Assembly: GCA_959347315.1 (NCBI GenBank)
Contig: OY365819.1
Span: 23,702,589 to 23,766,588 of the forward strand
Reading direction: 5' to 3'
Source: Bimastos eiseni
Lineage: Eukaryota > Annelida > Clitellata > Crassiclitellata > Lumbricidae
Length of the DNA stretch: 64,000 nucleotides
Shown: piece after piece, positions 11,122-21,665 of the stretch
How positions within the stretch are numbered: position 1 is the first letter of the stretch
Layout of the letters: every line of letters begins with the position of its first letter
Notes under the pieces: model-generated
Seen by the model: the letters and a program-made list of their open reading frames with translations, nothing else
Told to the model about the DNA's origin: nothing
Database searches by the model: none
Position numbers and translations under genes: made by a program

Positions 11122-11757
11122 TAGTACCAATTGCGTCAGCTTCGAACTGTCTCCCGCTCGCTAACTCCAGACGCCACAGCTACCCTTGTTCACGCCTTCA
11201 TTACTGCCCCACTGGATTACTGTTGCTCACTCTATGGTGGCCTTGCAGCTGGGCGTTTGCGGTGCCTGGAGCAGGTTGTGCGTTCAGCTGCACGTCTTGT
11301 TGGAAGCATTCCTAAATTTGGCCATGTATTCGGCTATATGCTGGATGTGCTCCACGGGCTCCCCCGCCAACAGCGAATCTCGTACCGTATCATCTCTTTG
11401 GTATGGCGGTCCATGCTAGGTCTCGCCTCTGCCTATCTTCGCGATCTCTGTTACTCTACTTTGATTGTACCGGGTCGCCGCTCTCTACGCTCTACTGAAC
11501 GAGGCATGCTCATTGTCCCATTTGCCCGTACTACTACTAAATAGAATCGTGCCTTCTCAGTGGTTGACCCCTCGCTCTGAAACATGCTCCCGTTGGTGTT
11601 GCGGTTGTCACCAAGGGTCCACTCAGACTCATTTTATACTAGCTTAAAACTATTCTTTTTAAACGTGCTGGAGTCGGGAGCGCTCCTGAGTAGTAGCCTT
11701 GAAGGGGTGCTATATAAATCTCTGTAATGGATGAATGAATGAATGAAATACAGTTGG
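11122..11757 (+). pseudogene. CR1-like LINE, 3' fragment, inserted in the TIR element
   Basis: The frame 11131-11544 carries the thumb/C-terminal region of a CR1/L2-type reverse transcriptase. It includes LRTVSRSLTPDATATLVHAF, LDYCCSLYGGL, RSAARLVGSIPK, HGLPRQQRISYRI and RRSLRSTERGMLIVPFART. The frame then shifts and continues with FSVVDPSLWNMLP-like sequence (11555-11590) to about 11660. The 3' end is GGAGCGCTCCTGAGTAGTAGCC, GGGGTGCTATATAAAT and an ATGAATGAATGAATGAA tail. The catalytic palm is missing (5' truncation), so it is dead. It sits inside the minisatellite of the TIR element, so it is the younger insertion. Confidence 0.85.
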
Positions 11758-12180
11758 TATTGGTAAATAAGTAAGAAAAGCCGTTGGTTTTGGTGAAGGT
11801 CTTGAAGTTTAAATGCCGTTGGTTTTACTGATATTTGTAAAATTTCAATGCCGATGGGATACAAGAGTTGAGATTCAACGTTTTCAATGCAGTTGGTTTT
11901 GCCGATAGTGTTGAAGTTTCAATGCTTTGGTTTTATCGATAGTGTTGCATTTTCAATGCTGATGGTTTTGCCGATGAGATACAAGAGTTGAGATTCATTG
12001 TTTTCATTGTCGATGGTTTGCAAGAGTTGAGTTTAAATTCCAGTTGGTTTTCAACAGTTGTATTTCATTGAAGATACACATTTTCAAAGTTTTGAATACC
12101 AAATGGTTGCAAGAGTTGTATTTCACATAAAAATTATTGGTTGGAGAGTGAGATTAGGATTGCAAGAGCCAACAGAGGCG
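11757..12180. repeat. Short-period minisatellite, second half
   Basis: Units near TTTCAATGCCGATGGTTTTGCCGATAGTGTTGAAG recur with a period of about 35-60 bp up to about 12180. The array is degenerate and interior to the TIR element. Confidence 0.6.
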
Positions 12181-12510
12181 AAGTTTCAATGTTTTAAGTA
12201 CCAAAACGGTATACATGCTAAGTGTTGGCATGCGAATTGGCTGTAACAAAACGCGTTTGCTGCTATTGCAGCATGAATCAGCCCCACGTTGGGATTGCAC
12301 AGCGGCCAGCTTCCCTATCCACGTGTGGAGGGTGCACGAAAGTAAATTATATGTTTTGGCACAAAAATTAATGCTTTGTAATTTTACAAGTCCCACAGAA
12401 GACAATGGATGACGTCATAGGTGGTTATAACAGGCCAAAGTGTAAATCGCCAGAACCGGCCATACCACCCACCACTGCTCTAATAATAAGTCCCACATTA
12501 GTCCCAGGTC

Positions 12511-13333
12511 AAACTGATAGAATGATATAACCAACCAAATAGTTAGAGATTGGAGAAATGCAGATCACATTAAATAATGTAATTCTATTTTCTGGTGTTT
12601 AACGCTGACAGACATATGACACTGGCACTAAACTAGAGCATCATCCAGAGGAGAAGAGAAGGAGGTATACAGGCGGGACGCGGAAGGATTGTGATGTGAG
12701 AGACAGAGGCAGAAGCACGGGATGGCAGAGGGTGCTTATTGAGGTCATTCCAACCGTTTTTTTGTGAGGATAATCATTAATCAGTAAAACGTACAGGAAC
12801 GCAAAACCTTCAGATCCATTAGTTGAATCAAGGAATCATTCTGGTTGCATAAATCACTCACACAGTAAACGAGAAAACAATTATAAATTAATGAGTTGCC
12901 AATATTGAGCAAAACAACTAAGTCTCGAAAGATTACTTCCATTTACCTGCCAGACCTATGAATGAACATTGGAGCGCTTTGACCTTTCAATTAACAGCAA
13001 GAAAACATAAATAATATGAAAATGTTAGATGAATTGAGAAAGAAATACTCAGCACAATAGTTGAGAACTTTGGACCAACATAAACTACCGGTATGTAGCA
13101 CTCATTCTTACGCAGCATGCGACATATGAAACTTTTTTAAGAATAGGTGACTAGGTAGTAGGGAGGTATACATATATATGTTACAAACTACAGTGGTTTG
13201 AAATGGTTCTGAAGCAGTTAAAATACATGTTGTCTTACATAACTTAGACTTATTTTTTGTCTTCATAACATAATGATACATTGTGAGATCAAATCTTCCA
13301 ACGTTAGTGTTGCAGATATTTTTCGCATTTCAG
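12511..13333. other. No gene recognised; upstream of the F-box-like exon
   Basis: There are no convincing frames or repeats. The last bases, TTTCGCATTTCAG at 13321-13333, form the splice acceptor of the next exon. Confidence 0.45.
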
Positions 13334-13520
13334 TTGTACAAGCTTCCTCTGGAGATGTTCGACATTATCTTACAAAAGTCTTATCTTCATTGGATATTGA
13401 ATTCACCAACAAAACAGAGAGACGAAGATGTTATTAGATGTCTCATATCAGTCGACGTTTGCTTCAATCGAAGAATTACCAGACAACGGTTCAAGAAAGC
13501 AATCTGGCGTTATCTGAAAG
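13334..13520 (+). CDS. Gene A: F-box-like exon
   Basis: This internal exon of 187 bp has the acceptor TTTCAG at 13328-13333 and the donor GTGAGA at 13521. It enters in phase 0 and leaves in phase 1. It encodes LYKLPLEMFDIILQKSYLHW at the start, then TKQRDEDVIRCLISVDVCFN and FKKAIWRYLK at the end. An LPLE...IIL start followed by a hydrophobic, cysteine and tryptophan-bearing helix pair resembles an F-box; this is a weak family assignment that I infer. The paralogous exon at 49276-49090 on the other strand has exactly the same length and borders. That supports a real, selected exon. Its phase-1 end fits directly onto the CARD-like exon at 25486. Whether it belongs to the same transcript as the ATG exon at 19370 is open. 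Confidence 0.7.
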
Positions 13521-14520
13521 GTGAGATTTCCTTCAAATGTATTAATGTCAAACTAATTTCTCTCGACTGTAATTAATGAGTTAAATAATCTGAAAATATA
13601 ATCCAAACATTTTCACATCCGAGGCACGTACGACCAGATGCATTACTGTTATCTAGTTATCCAACCACATTATTGCTACTAGGCCTACACATTTTTTAAA
13701 ACCTAAACCTTTACTGAACAAAACATTAAAGAACACGTACAGGTTTAATTGATTGTATGAAATTATAGGTCTTACGTGTAAAGTAGTTCAAATTACAAGC
13801 GAATCAACGTTGTCCTACGAAAATGACGTCAAACAGTAAACATAAATCCTAGAAGGTATTGATATCTGCGGTTTATCGCCAATATAGATTGTGTTTGCAA
13901 AATAATATTATCAAGTGCTGCGCGCAGGGCCGGCTCGCATATAGGCATTCCGTACCTGGTTTCGTACCATGGGTACATGAATATGCAGACTCTTGGTTGA
14001 TGAAAAAATTACAGAAACTTATCAAACGTCCGCGCAGCTCATAGAAGCTATAAACTTTGGCGGTCCTATGCAAAGCTTTGTTTTGGCGAATCGCTGACCC
14101 ATAATATTATACCACCGATTAAAATGAAGCCATTACCAGTAGGCTCCGGTAGTCCTTTTCAATTGCTTCCTTTGCACTTTTCACTTAAGTATTAGTATAA
14201 CAAAATAGGTATTAATAAAATATTATAAACTCTGAATTATCCATCCTTGTCAGCCAACAAAGAAACAAGCAATGGTATGATGATTTTATTTATAAAGTTG
14301 TTAGGATCAATAAGAATTAAAAAATAAGCCATAGTGATTTCATTATTGGAGTTGTGAAAAGATGCTTATGTTAATTTTGCAAAATTGGCAGCCCATAAAA
14401 ATCGTCGACCATAGGCGGCTGCCTAGTTTACCTCACACATGAGCCGACCTGATATATACATTCCCTACCCGGTTTCATACCTTGCGAGCCATATGCAGAC
14501 TCATTGGTTTACACTAATCT
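13521..14520 (+). other. Intron-like sequence with a degenerate internal duplication
   Basis: About 13925-14000 and 14435-14515 are related: both carry CATTCC-TACC-GGTTTC-TACC and ATATGCAGACTC-TTGGTT. No gene is seen. Confidence 0.5.
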
Positions 14521-14778
14521 CGTGTTGCTAATGCCGTAAATCAGAAATGGTGGGTCTGCGTTAATTTTCACGAGTTACCTTTTCAATGTGAAGTAATCGA
14601 AAACAGTGAAAATAGCATTCTAATCAGGAGAAACATAATATGCAAGGATGATGCTGACGCGTGGCTACGTGCATACCAGCTAATGTCGGCTAGTATCAGC
14701 GACAAAGTGGAATGTGCGGAAGACATATCCAAGGCTTCAGAAGCTCCACTATCGAAGAGATTACGTCTGACATCATGA
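14521..14778 (+). CDS. Possible coding fragment of unknown family
   Basis: An open frame of 85 codons ends at the TGA at 14776-14778. It has mixed, protein-like composition: a WWVCVNFHELPFQCEV stretch near the start, DDADAWLRAYQL in the middle, and a basic, nuclear-signal-like SKRLRLTS at the end. There is no ATG at its start, so it would have to be a 3' exon or a transposon remnant. I do not recognise the family. It could also be chance, since the frame is short. Confidence 0.3.
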   Translation, partial: RVANAVNQKWWVCVNFHELPFQCEVIENSENSILIRRNIICKDDADAWLRAYQLMSASISDKVECAEDISKASEAPLSKRLRLTS

Positions 14779-15027
14779 TGCATTCAAGAAGGTGAATAGT
14801 TTCGAGCAATTGTGTACTATTTTCTGAATAGTCCTACTAAATGCACATATAGACACAAATAGCTGCTAATCGACTATTCACTTATGCATGTAAGTAACTA
14901 TGCGTAGTTACAAAACGTCAACTTTTGCAAAGTCGACGTAAATAGTATATACAAGAGTTACATAAGAAATTTATTTTAGAAATTGTCCTTTTAGTTGATT
15001 CATAATGTCAAAGCTCCATAGTGTATG
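14779..15027. other. AT-rich spacer
   Basis: Nothing is recognised here. It lies between the coding fragment and the palindrome. Confidence 0.4.
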
Positions 15028-15059
15028 TTTTATGCTCATGAATATTCATGAGCATAAAA
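15028..15059. repeat. Perfect 32-bp palindrome
   Basis: The half-site TTTTATGCTCATGAAT is followed at once by its exact reverse complement, with no loop. It sits at the left edge of the hAT-derived repeat. Confidence 0.95.
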
Positions 15060-15813
15060 TGGTCTTTTAGTGTCTCGGTCTCGGAAGCCTGTTGTCTCGG
15101 TCTCGGTCTTGGTCTCGAGGTAGTGTCTCGAATTTTTAGAAACTGTCTTGAAGTTAACGTCTTGTTCTGTTTCGAACAAACGGCCTCGATAAGTTTCGCG
15201 TTAACTGTCTTAAAATCTTGCGCTAGATACTGAAACCAGAATCTACGAGAAACGGTAATTCTGGTTAACGCGCGAGTCACATGATACTAAAATCTATTCA
15301 ATTATCTTAAAGTGGAAAATGTCTGAGAGAGAACCTGAAATTGTAAAGTTGCCTTTTACGCAATTTGAAGTTATTGACAAGCAATAGCTATGCCGTTGGT
15401 TATTGATGCAAAACCACCATAACCGAAACGATCGGAACAACTTCGAGTTTCTCAGGGTGAGTATAAGGATATGCACAATTTTTTAATTTCGTTTGGTATT
15501 AAGTATCAAATTTGCTTTAGACGTGTCCAAAAAGGCTTTCTTTATGTTATTCAGAACGAAAAGATATCTAAAAAGATAAAATGCGGCAATATAAAACTTG
15601 TTCTCAGGAATTGGTGCTACATACATTATAAGTTTCAAATTGAAATTGTACACGAACATTATTCCCGAAAACTGATACTTTAGTATTTTGCAGCATTTTA
15701 TATAAGATCACGTGTCTTTTACTGTCTCATACTGTCTTGAGCCAAGTGTCTCGGTCTCAGCACCTCACTGTCTCGTCTTGGTCTTGAAGTTTGAAGTCTT
15801 GCATACATCACTG
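15060..15813 (+). mobile_element. hAT-derived repeat, copy 1, with GGTCTCG array
   Basis: This copy is colinear with 30515-31276. It shares the GTCTCGGTCTCGG runs at the start, a conserved 250-bp block (15115-15430) and the right end CTTGCATACATCACTG. At 15319 a short frame begins MSEREPEIVKLPFTQFEVID and stops after 22 codons. The bases after the stop still read as a BED-like zinc-finger start in the other copy. The left end and target duplication could not be found here, probably because of the palindrome next to it. Confidence 0.7.
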
Positions 15814-17040
15814 ATTAAAACACAAGTATTGCATAAAAGTTCTATTTAAAAAATTACGATCACAGTTGCCTTTGAGAGTTTTTTTCTAAATTGGATTTTC
15901 AAAGATTACTAATCATCATGAGAAAATAGTGGAGGTACGAGAAGATCATTCTCGGGCGACGATTAAAATGTGAGAAACTGATTGCATTCCCTCGTTTCAT
16001 TGTGGAATTTGCTGTTCAAACCTTATATATATGCTAAGGAGGCTAGGTTTTCTTGCATGCCCTAATCCAGTTAAGCTTACATGTACATCTGCTGAATCAT
16101 AGCGTTCATTCAGTTGTCTCAAACTAGTAGGCCTAAAGACACACTTGGGAACTACACTGCTCAATGAAAGATTGGTAGATGTTGCAGTTTTGTCTGTGCA
16201 TCCTGCCAGAGCCTGTTCATTGGAATTTGACAGAGTTTTGGACAAATTCATAGTTGTGTATCCCCATTGCCTCATACAGCTGACATCATAATTAAGTCAT
16301 AATTATATGCTAACTGTTGTCATTTGTCTTATAGTATGACACGAGCTACCTGAGCATTGACATAACGAATAACATAACGAACTCTGGGGCTCTATTTGTT
16401 AAACTCTGTATGGCGAGCATGGGCAAGTGGTTTGACTGTTTTGGCGAGCTTATGTGATGTTAAAGTCATTACAACAAAACGTTCCTTTCTACGCGAGCTG
16501 TGTATTCCCATTGTAATTTGTCGCATACACACTCTTAATGCTGCAGAGTTGTGGCAGCTATGAATTCCTTAGTTGCGATGGTATGCCTAGTTAGGCTAAA
16601 GCAAATTGCTGCTGTGACAGAAAATTTAAGTTTAACCAGCAAATTGTAGTTAAAATACGTATTTTGCCTTTTGATAATTTACCTATAAATGCATAGTTAC
16701 TTAGCATACTTGAAATGACTGTGCGGTAACGTGTTCTGGCAAAGCATTTGTCTGAACAGCTCTTTCTAAGAGTCTAACCAAGTGGGCAATCTCAGCAGAT
16801 TCAGGAGTGTTTCTCAAATAGTTCTCTTATCAAAATCCATTGTTGACCCATCTATGGCACGTTACCTGATACTCGTAGCTGAGCCGCCATTGGTACATTT
16901 CTTAGACCGCCCATTCTCGTGTAGCTGAAAGGCCCAGCGCTCTTTGCTGCCTTGACCAACGGATTATTCTGGGCTTCGTGCTCAGAGGGAGGTAAAGGGA
17001 GGCGGACGGGGGATCGAGGCGGATGGACGCAGGCGGCATG
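15814..17040. other. No gene recognised; contains a segment duplicated at 20.3 kb
   Basis: Segment 16270-16430 resembles 20325-20470. Both share CAGCTGACAT, GCTAACTGTTGTCA, ACCTGAGCATTGACATAA (ACTTGAGC... in the second copy) and TATTTNTTAAACT. The - strand frame 15997-16275 lacks a domain and is not called. The 3' part (16981-17040) carries the GGGAGGCGGACGGGG motif seen again at 17690-17830. Confidence 0.5.
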
Positions 17041-17350
17041 CGTTCGTGCGTGCATGCATGTCTGTCTGTCTGTCTGTCTGTATGTATATATGTATGTCTG
17101 CATGTGTATATGTATGTATGTCTGTCTGTATGTATGTATGTATGTATGTATGTATGTATGTATGTCTGTATGTATGTATGTATGTATGTCTGCATGTGTA
17201 TATGTATGTCTGTATGTATGTATGTATGTATGTATGTATGTATGTATGTATGTATGTATGTATGAATGTATGTCTGCATGTGTATATGTATGTATGTCTG
17301 CATGTGTATAAGTCTGTCTATGTCTGTCTGTATGTCTGCATGTATGTGTG
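17041..17350. repeat. (TGTA)n / TGTC microsatellite
   Basis: Tetranucleotide TATG repeats are interrupted by TGTC, and by a higher-order phrase TCTGCATGTGTATATGTATG seen about four times. Open frames on both strands over it (16852-17385 -, 16952-17357 +) are repeat artefacts. Confidence 0.95.
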
Positions 17351-18480
17351 GTTGTGAATAAAATAGAACATATGCGCTGACTCATGGGCCTGCCATCGAT
17401 TTGGGAAGAAACACTGCCATAAAGAAGATGCTTTGGTGTCGCCCTCCTCCTTTCCCTAGGCTTGGGACGGGCAGTGTCAGACTACGAACTGTGGCGAAGT
17501 TTGAGTTCGTGGGTCAGGAATGAAAGTTTATTTAACGACGCATCCATAACAAGGATGATAATTATGCGTCGTGAGTAGGGCTCGTTTGCATATAGAGTAG
17601 CTGGCGTAGGGGAAACTTAGTATCCGTCTAGGTTGAATGTCTGTTGTGGGCTACCTGCTTAGAACGATAGGTGCAGGGAGGCTGAAAGAGGCGGACGGGG
17701 TTCGAGATGGATGGAATCAGGCCGACGGAATGGTGTCTAGTGCGGGCGACGTGCATTCCAAGCGTTCAGGCTTCGGGCGCCGAGGAGTAGGGTAATCGAG
17801 GCGGACTGAGGCAGGCAGGGAGAGGTGAAGGGAGGCACCACCAATCAGTGCTGTACCTCCAGCATGATTGGATATGCTTGCTGCATAAGAAATTATGTCC
17901 GAGGCATGCTTTAATATCAGATGAAAATAAAACCCGCTCTGGAGAATGAACAATTAAGAATCAGACCTATTAATAATAAGTAGTTAATAACATAGTTACT
18001 CATAAACATTCAACAAACCCTAAATATGTGAAGAATTTGAGGCAACTGAATATCAAAATATAAAATGCAAATATGCATGTAACCCCTAATCGCGTGACGT
18101 CGTTAATGGACGACTCCTAAATCAGCTTAGTGATTCAAGTGATGTTCGCATGGTGTCATGAGCACTAACTGCTGTCAGCGTACGAGGTAAATTGCCTCCT
18201 TCCATACTTTGTCCAACATCAAAATTATTACACTATAATATACGTTATGAGATATAAATACAATGTGCGAATACAAACTGTACTTCTACGATAGAAAACA
18301 GTTATTATGTAAACGAATTTTGTCTTGCAAGGAAAAGCTTCTAACTCAACCAAGATGAATGAACGACTAAACTGTTACAGAGCATGTTCGTGGAATCATG
18401 GTACATTAGTGTCTGAGACATGACACCACGTAGCCTAAGCTGGTCAGTCGATGTAGTCCAGTATAAACAGCCACCCGATT
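17351..18480. other. Intronic/intergenic sequence with LINE tail scrap and GC-rich repeat
   Basis: 17521-17570 is the reverse complement of the 3' UTR of the LINE at 5-6.1 kb (GTTTATTTAACGACGCATCC). 17680-17840 contains two more copies of a GAGGCGGACGGGG-type motif. No gene is seen. Confidence 0.5.
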
Positions 18481-18494
18481 GTTAGCCCCCCCCC

Positions 18495-18775
18495 TAGATT
18501 ATGCGAAATTTTTTCGTAAATTATGCGAAAATATGCGAAATCGCATTATCGCATAAACCACGGCTCCTAGTCATCAACAATTACGTCGTCTGGTCGCTAA
18601 ACTATAGCCCATATATGCTAATAATAGCATGGACAAGCCAATTATAATTGACACTGACCAACATTTCCTAACTTTTGCAATGATTTGCGAAAATTTTCCA
18701 TTAAGAAATTTATGCGAAAACCGCCAATTTATGCAAAAATATGCGAAATCGCATAATCACATAAACCATGGGGCC
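18495..18775 (+). repeat. Direct repeat pair built on ATGCGAAA
   Basis: Two copies of a roughly 65-bp block, with AATATGCGAAATCGCATAAT and then ACATAAACCATGG-like sequence, lie at 18510-18570 and 18705-18775, about 200 bp apart. They are probably parts of a small DNA transposon; the superfamily is not assigned. Confidence 0.6.
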
Positions 18776-19369
18776 CTACCGATTGTTATCTCCATACTAT
18801 GCCATGGCTTGAATGCTAAAGCACAATAAACCAATCTAGCCCCTACGGATAGGAGACGATATTTATTGCACACAGGAATGTATGATTGGCAGCCAGCAGA
18901 GACCGTCTCTTAAATTCTCTTTGTAGAATCCCAAAATTATTGCTTCCGCTTGAAGTGATCACGTCACCGAACGATTAAGTCATTTTGTGATAGGTGAAAC
19001 AGTTACCAGGTGATTAGAAAACTAAGTCGCTTTGCCATTGAATCGTTATGCTATCAAATTAGTAATCGATTAAGTGCTTTGCTTGAGTGGTTACCTGCTA
19101 ACGAATTTAGGTATGTGAGTGTTTTTTAAGTGTGTAAGTGTCCTTAATCTCTCTACCTGTACTTCATTTAAACTCGGATTTAAAACGGGGTTTAGACGAA
19201 TACATGCACGCAGTCGGCTTATTAAATACATACTTACTTACGTGCCTAATCTAAATTCTCAATCCGAGTCAATCGCATCACACTGAACTTTCCTTTCCGG
19301 TCCGCAGCCTCGTTGACCGTTGAGTCGGACGACGTTTATCCCTTTGTAATAGTATTATTTGCAAAACTA
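18776..19369. promoter_or_regulatory. Region upstream of the gene A ATG exon
   Basis: This stretch ends in the presumed 5' UTR of the ATG exon. No TATA box or other core promoter element is convincing, so the promoter location is only inferred from the exon. Confidence 0.3.
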
Positions 19370-19436
19370 ATGGCAAACGAAGTGTTTTCCAAGCTACAGG
19401 AGAGGACTCTGGCATCTCTGCACGATGCAATAAACG
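19370..19436 (+). CDS. Gene A: ATG-bearing first coding exon
   Basis: This 67-bp exon starts at ATG 19370, encodes MANEVFSKLQERTLASLHDA plus two residues, and ends with one base of the next codon at the strong donor GTGAGT (19437). The phase-1 end joins exactly to the phase-1 start of the CARD-like exon at 25486 and gives a continuous frame. The encoded peptide is helical and charged. That suits an N-terminal extension before a death-fold domain. I found no equivalent exon in gene B. It may represent an alternative start to transcripts that use the F-box-like exon at 13334, because both end in phase 1. A 6-kb intron full of repeats follows. Confidence 0.6.
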
Positions 19437-19513
19437 GTGAGTTACTGTACCTTAGATACAATTATATTTTACAGTAATTTATGACATTAATTGCTTTGTT
19501 TCGTAGGGGCTAC

Positions 19514-19798
19514 ATACACGGGGATCAACCCGAATCGTCGAAACCCGAATCCCCGAAAACGCTGAAAATGCCAAAAAGCCCGATTCACCGAAAACAGAAA
19601 TGTACTATCGAAAACCGCTGAACTGTCTCAAAACAGCGCAATTCATTCATCAATCGAGCTTTTGTGTGAATTCTTTTCATCGATCCAGTTTCCATTTAAG
19701 CGAGAAACTTTCATCAATCCAGCTTCGTTTTCGGGGATACGGCGGAAATCATTTTCGGGGATTCGGGTTTCGGCGATTCGCTACGCACCCGATACACG
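19514..19798. mobile_element. 271-bp MITE with TIRs and 7-bp target duplication
   Basis: The element spans 19521-19791 and is flanked by ATACACG at 19514-19520 and 19792-19798. Both ends carry CGAAACCCGAATCCCCGAAAA in inverted orientation; the outermost bases are GGGATCAACC and CGGGTGCGTA. Its centre is not unique sequence but two to three units of the 36-bp satellite (19640-19735). Confidence 0.85.
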
Positions 19799-20436
19799 TG
19801 CTTCTATAAATAAGGGTTTTCATTCTGTTTTTTGAGCAGTTTATCATATTTGTTACATGTGAAGTGTTGCAATATCTCGATTTCTTTAAGTAAAGAAATA
19901 TTATTTAAATATATTTGTTGTTGACCGTAGTTCTGGCGTCGGCGATTCGCATTCACCAAGCGTTGAATCGTCAATATCATGTACTAAATCCAACTATGGC
20001 CCATCGCTGACCGTAGTTCGAGGGAAGGCGATTAGCGTTAACCACGCGTTGAATCTTCAATTGTATATATCACATATTACTAAGCTCGGATGGTTCACGG
20101 CAGTCCGCGTGGTGCTGAATAGCCTATAGCTATCTCAAATCACCAACAGAATTCTTAGAAGAATCAACTTCACATCTAATGGCAAATTACCTACATTCTG
20201 TTAACAATGCAGAACTACGTGGAACAGATCATGGCTTATAGGAAGCTAATTTTCAACTATGGATTTTAGTTGCCTTGCCTGCGGATTCAGCTGTTAGACC
20301 TTTGCAAAGTTAAGAGTGCTGCAGCTGACATTATAAATACATTTTAACTAGGCTAACTGTTGTCACTTGCAGTGCTTATAATTATGAAACGACTTACTTG
20401 AGCATTGACATAAAGAATATTAGCTCTGGCGGCGCC
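19799..20436. repeat. Intron with 87-bp tandem duplication
   Basis: TGACCGTAGTTC...GGCGATT...GTTGAATC-TCAAT occurs at 19922-19975 and again at 20009-20062, 87 bp apart. The 20325-20470 block duplicates 16270-16430. No coding sequence is seen. Confidence 0.65.
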
Positions 20437-21665
20437 CTATTTCTTAAACTTTATATTGCAAGCTTGCATGTATATATTGGCACTGAATGAAGGAACTTCA
20501 AGGAAGAATTGTTTCTTTAGCAAAGGCTGGGTTGCTGAAAGGATCGCGGCTAAACTGGTAGTTGCATTGATGTAAAGTTTTGTGCTTAAATGGATGTTTG
20601 AATGACGAGGAGGTTGCCTTGCAAATGGAAGCGGAACCGATGAAAAGAATTCGGCTTGAGTAGAACCTGGACTGATAAAAAGAATTATGTTAACTATATG
20701 CTGGCTTGATAAAAAGCATTCAATTTTAATCAAGAAGGAACGACAAGCAGATTCTAACTCGAAGATAAATTGATGAAAAGAAAGCTGTTTAAACGGAAGC
20801 GGGAATGATGAAAAGATTATCATTAAACGGTGGATTGATGATCAGATAGCAGTTGCAATGGAAGCGAAATGATGAAAAGATTTGTTTTACTATGAACTGG
20901 ATTGACGAAAAGATTCTGTTCAACCAGAGGGTGGATCGATGAGAGGCATGCCATTCAAACGGAAGCGGTAATGATGTAAAGACTTGTTATTAACTAGAAG
21001 CAGGATTGATAAATAGGATGCCGTTTAAATGGAAGCTGTAATGATGAAAAGAACATAACTAGAAGCTGGATTGTTAGAAAGCATGATAGAAAGCATGTCA
21101 TTTAAATGAAAACTTGAATGATGAAAATATTTGAACTAGAAGCTGATGAAAAGAATCATGCTCACACAGAAGTTCGGATTAAAAAAATAATGCTTGTTTA
21201 AATTGGAAGCTGGCATAACGGAAGGAGCCTGCATAAGTAGAAGCTAGATTGATGAAATTATTCCAGGTGGATGGGTAAGTGAATGTCCTGAGTGGCATTT
21301 GGATTGATAAAAAAATAGTGCTAAAAGAAGTTGGATTGGGAATATAATGCGTATAAAATGGAATCTCGGTTAACTGAAAAAATCCTGCGTAAGTAGGATA
21401 CCACTTATACAAACATGATCATACAAACAAGTTTGCTAAGTAAAAAGATTGCTTTAAGAAGAGTAGAAGCTGTACTGATTAATAGAATTAAGCTCAAACT
21501 AAAGTCAAAGGGATAAAAGAATGTTTGTTGCAATAGAAGCTGGAGTGCCACTATATCGAAACTATTATCTTGTCGTCAATCCAGCTTCTAGCCAAAATCC
21601 TTTAATCATGCCAGCCTCCATCTAAACGGCTTCCTTTTCATTGACAAAATCTTCTGTTGAACGGA
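20437..21665. repeat. Large 36-bp satellite array with alternating A/B units and a polarity flip
   Basis: About 30 degenerate units lie here. Type A reads AGAAGCTGGATTGATGAAAAG and type B reads GGAAGCGGTAATGATGAAAAG. They tend to alternate, most clearly at 20760-21060, so the true repeat may be a 72-bp dimer. From about 21555 to 21665 the same units run in the opposite orientation (GTCAATCCAGCTTCTAG, TCATGCCAGCCTCCAT). Frames at 20437-20823 and 21179-21412 on the - strand come from the repeat. Confidence 0.8.

Larger units (their letters stand above)
9705..12510. mobile_element. TIR element of about 2.8 kb, copy 2
   Basis: Imperfect terminal inverted repeats of about 110 bp lie at 9705-9815 and 12400-12510. 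Both contain GGTTCTGGCGATTTA, CTTTGG, ACCACCTATGA and CCATTGTCTTCTGTG. Inside, 9935-10255 is the inverted copy of 4625-4940. The interior is otherwise made of degenerate short units (see 10300-11080 and 11757-12180), with a LINE inserted between them. I see no transposase, so the element looks non-autonomous. The superfamily is not clear, because I could not define a target duplication. Confidence 0.7.

Noticed and set aside
15997..16275. 92-codon - strand frame with mixed composition
   Set aside because: No family recognised and part of the surrounding sequence is a dispersed non-coding duplication.
16852..17385. 177-codon His/Thr/Tyr-rich frame and several Cys/Val/Tyr-rich frames on the other strand
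   Set aside because: Pure consequence of the TGTA tetranucleotide microsatellite, open in several frames at once.
20437..21665. CRISPR-like regular repeat spacing
   Set aside because: Units are degenerate, tandem without unique spacers, and the context is a eukaryotic satellite.
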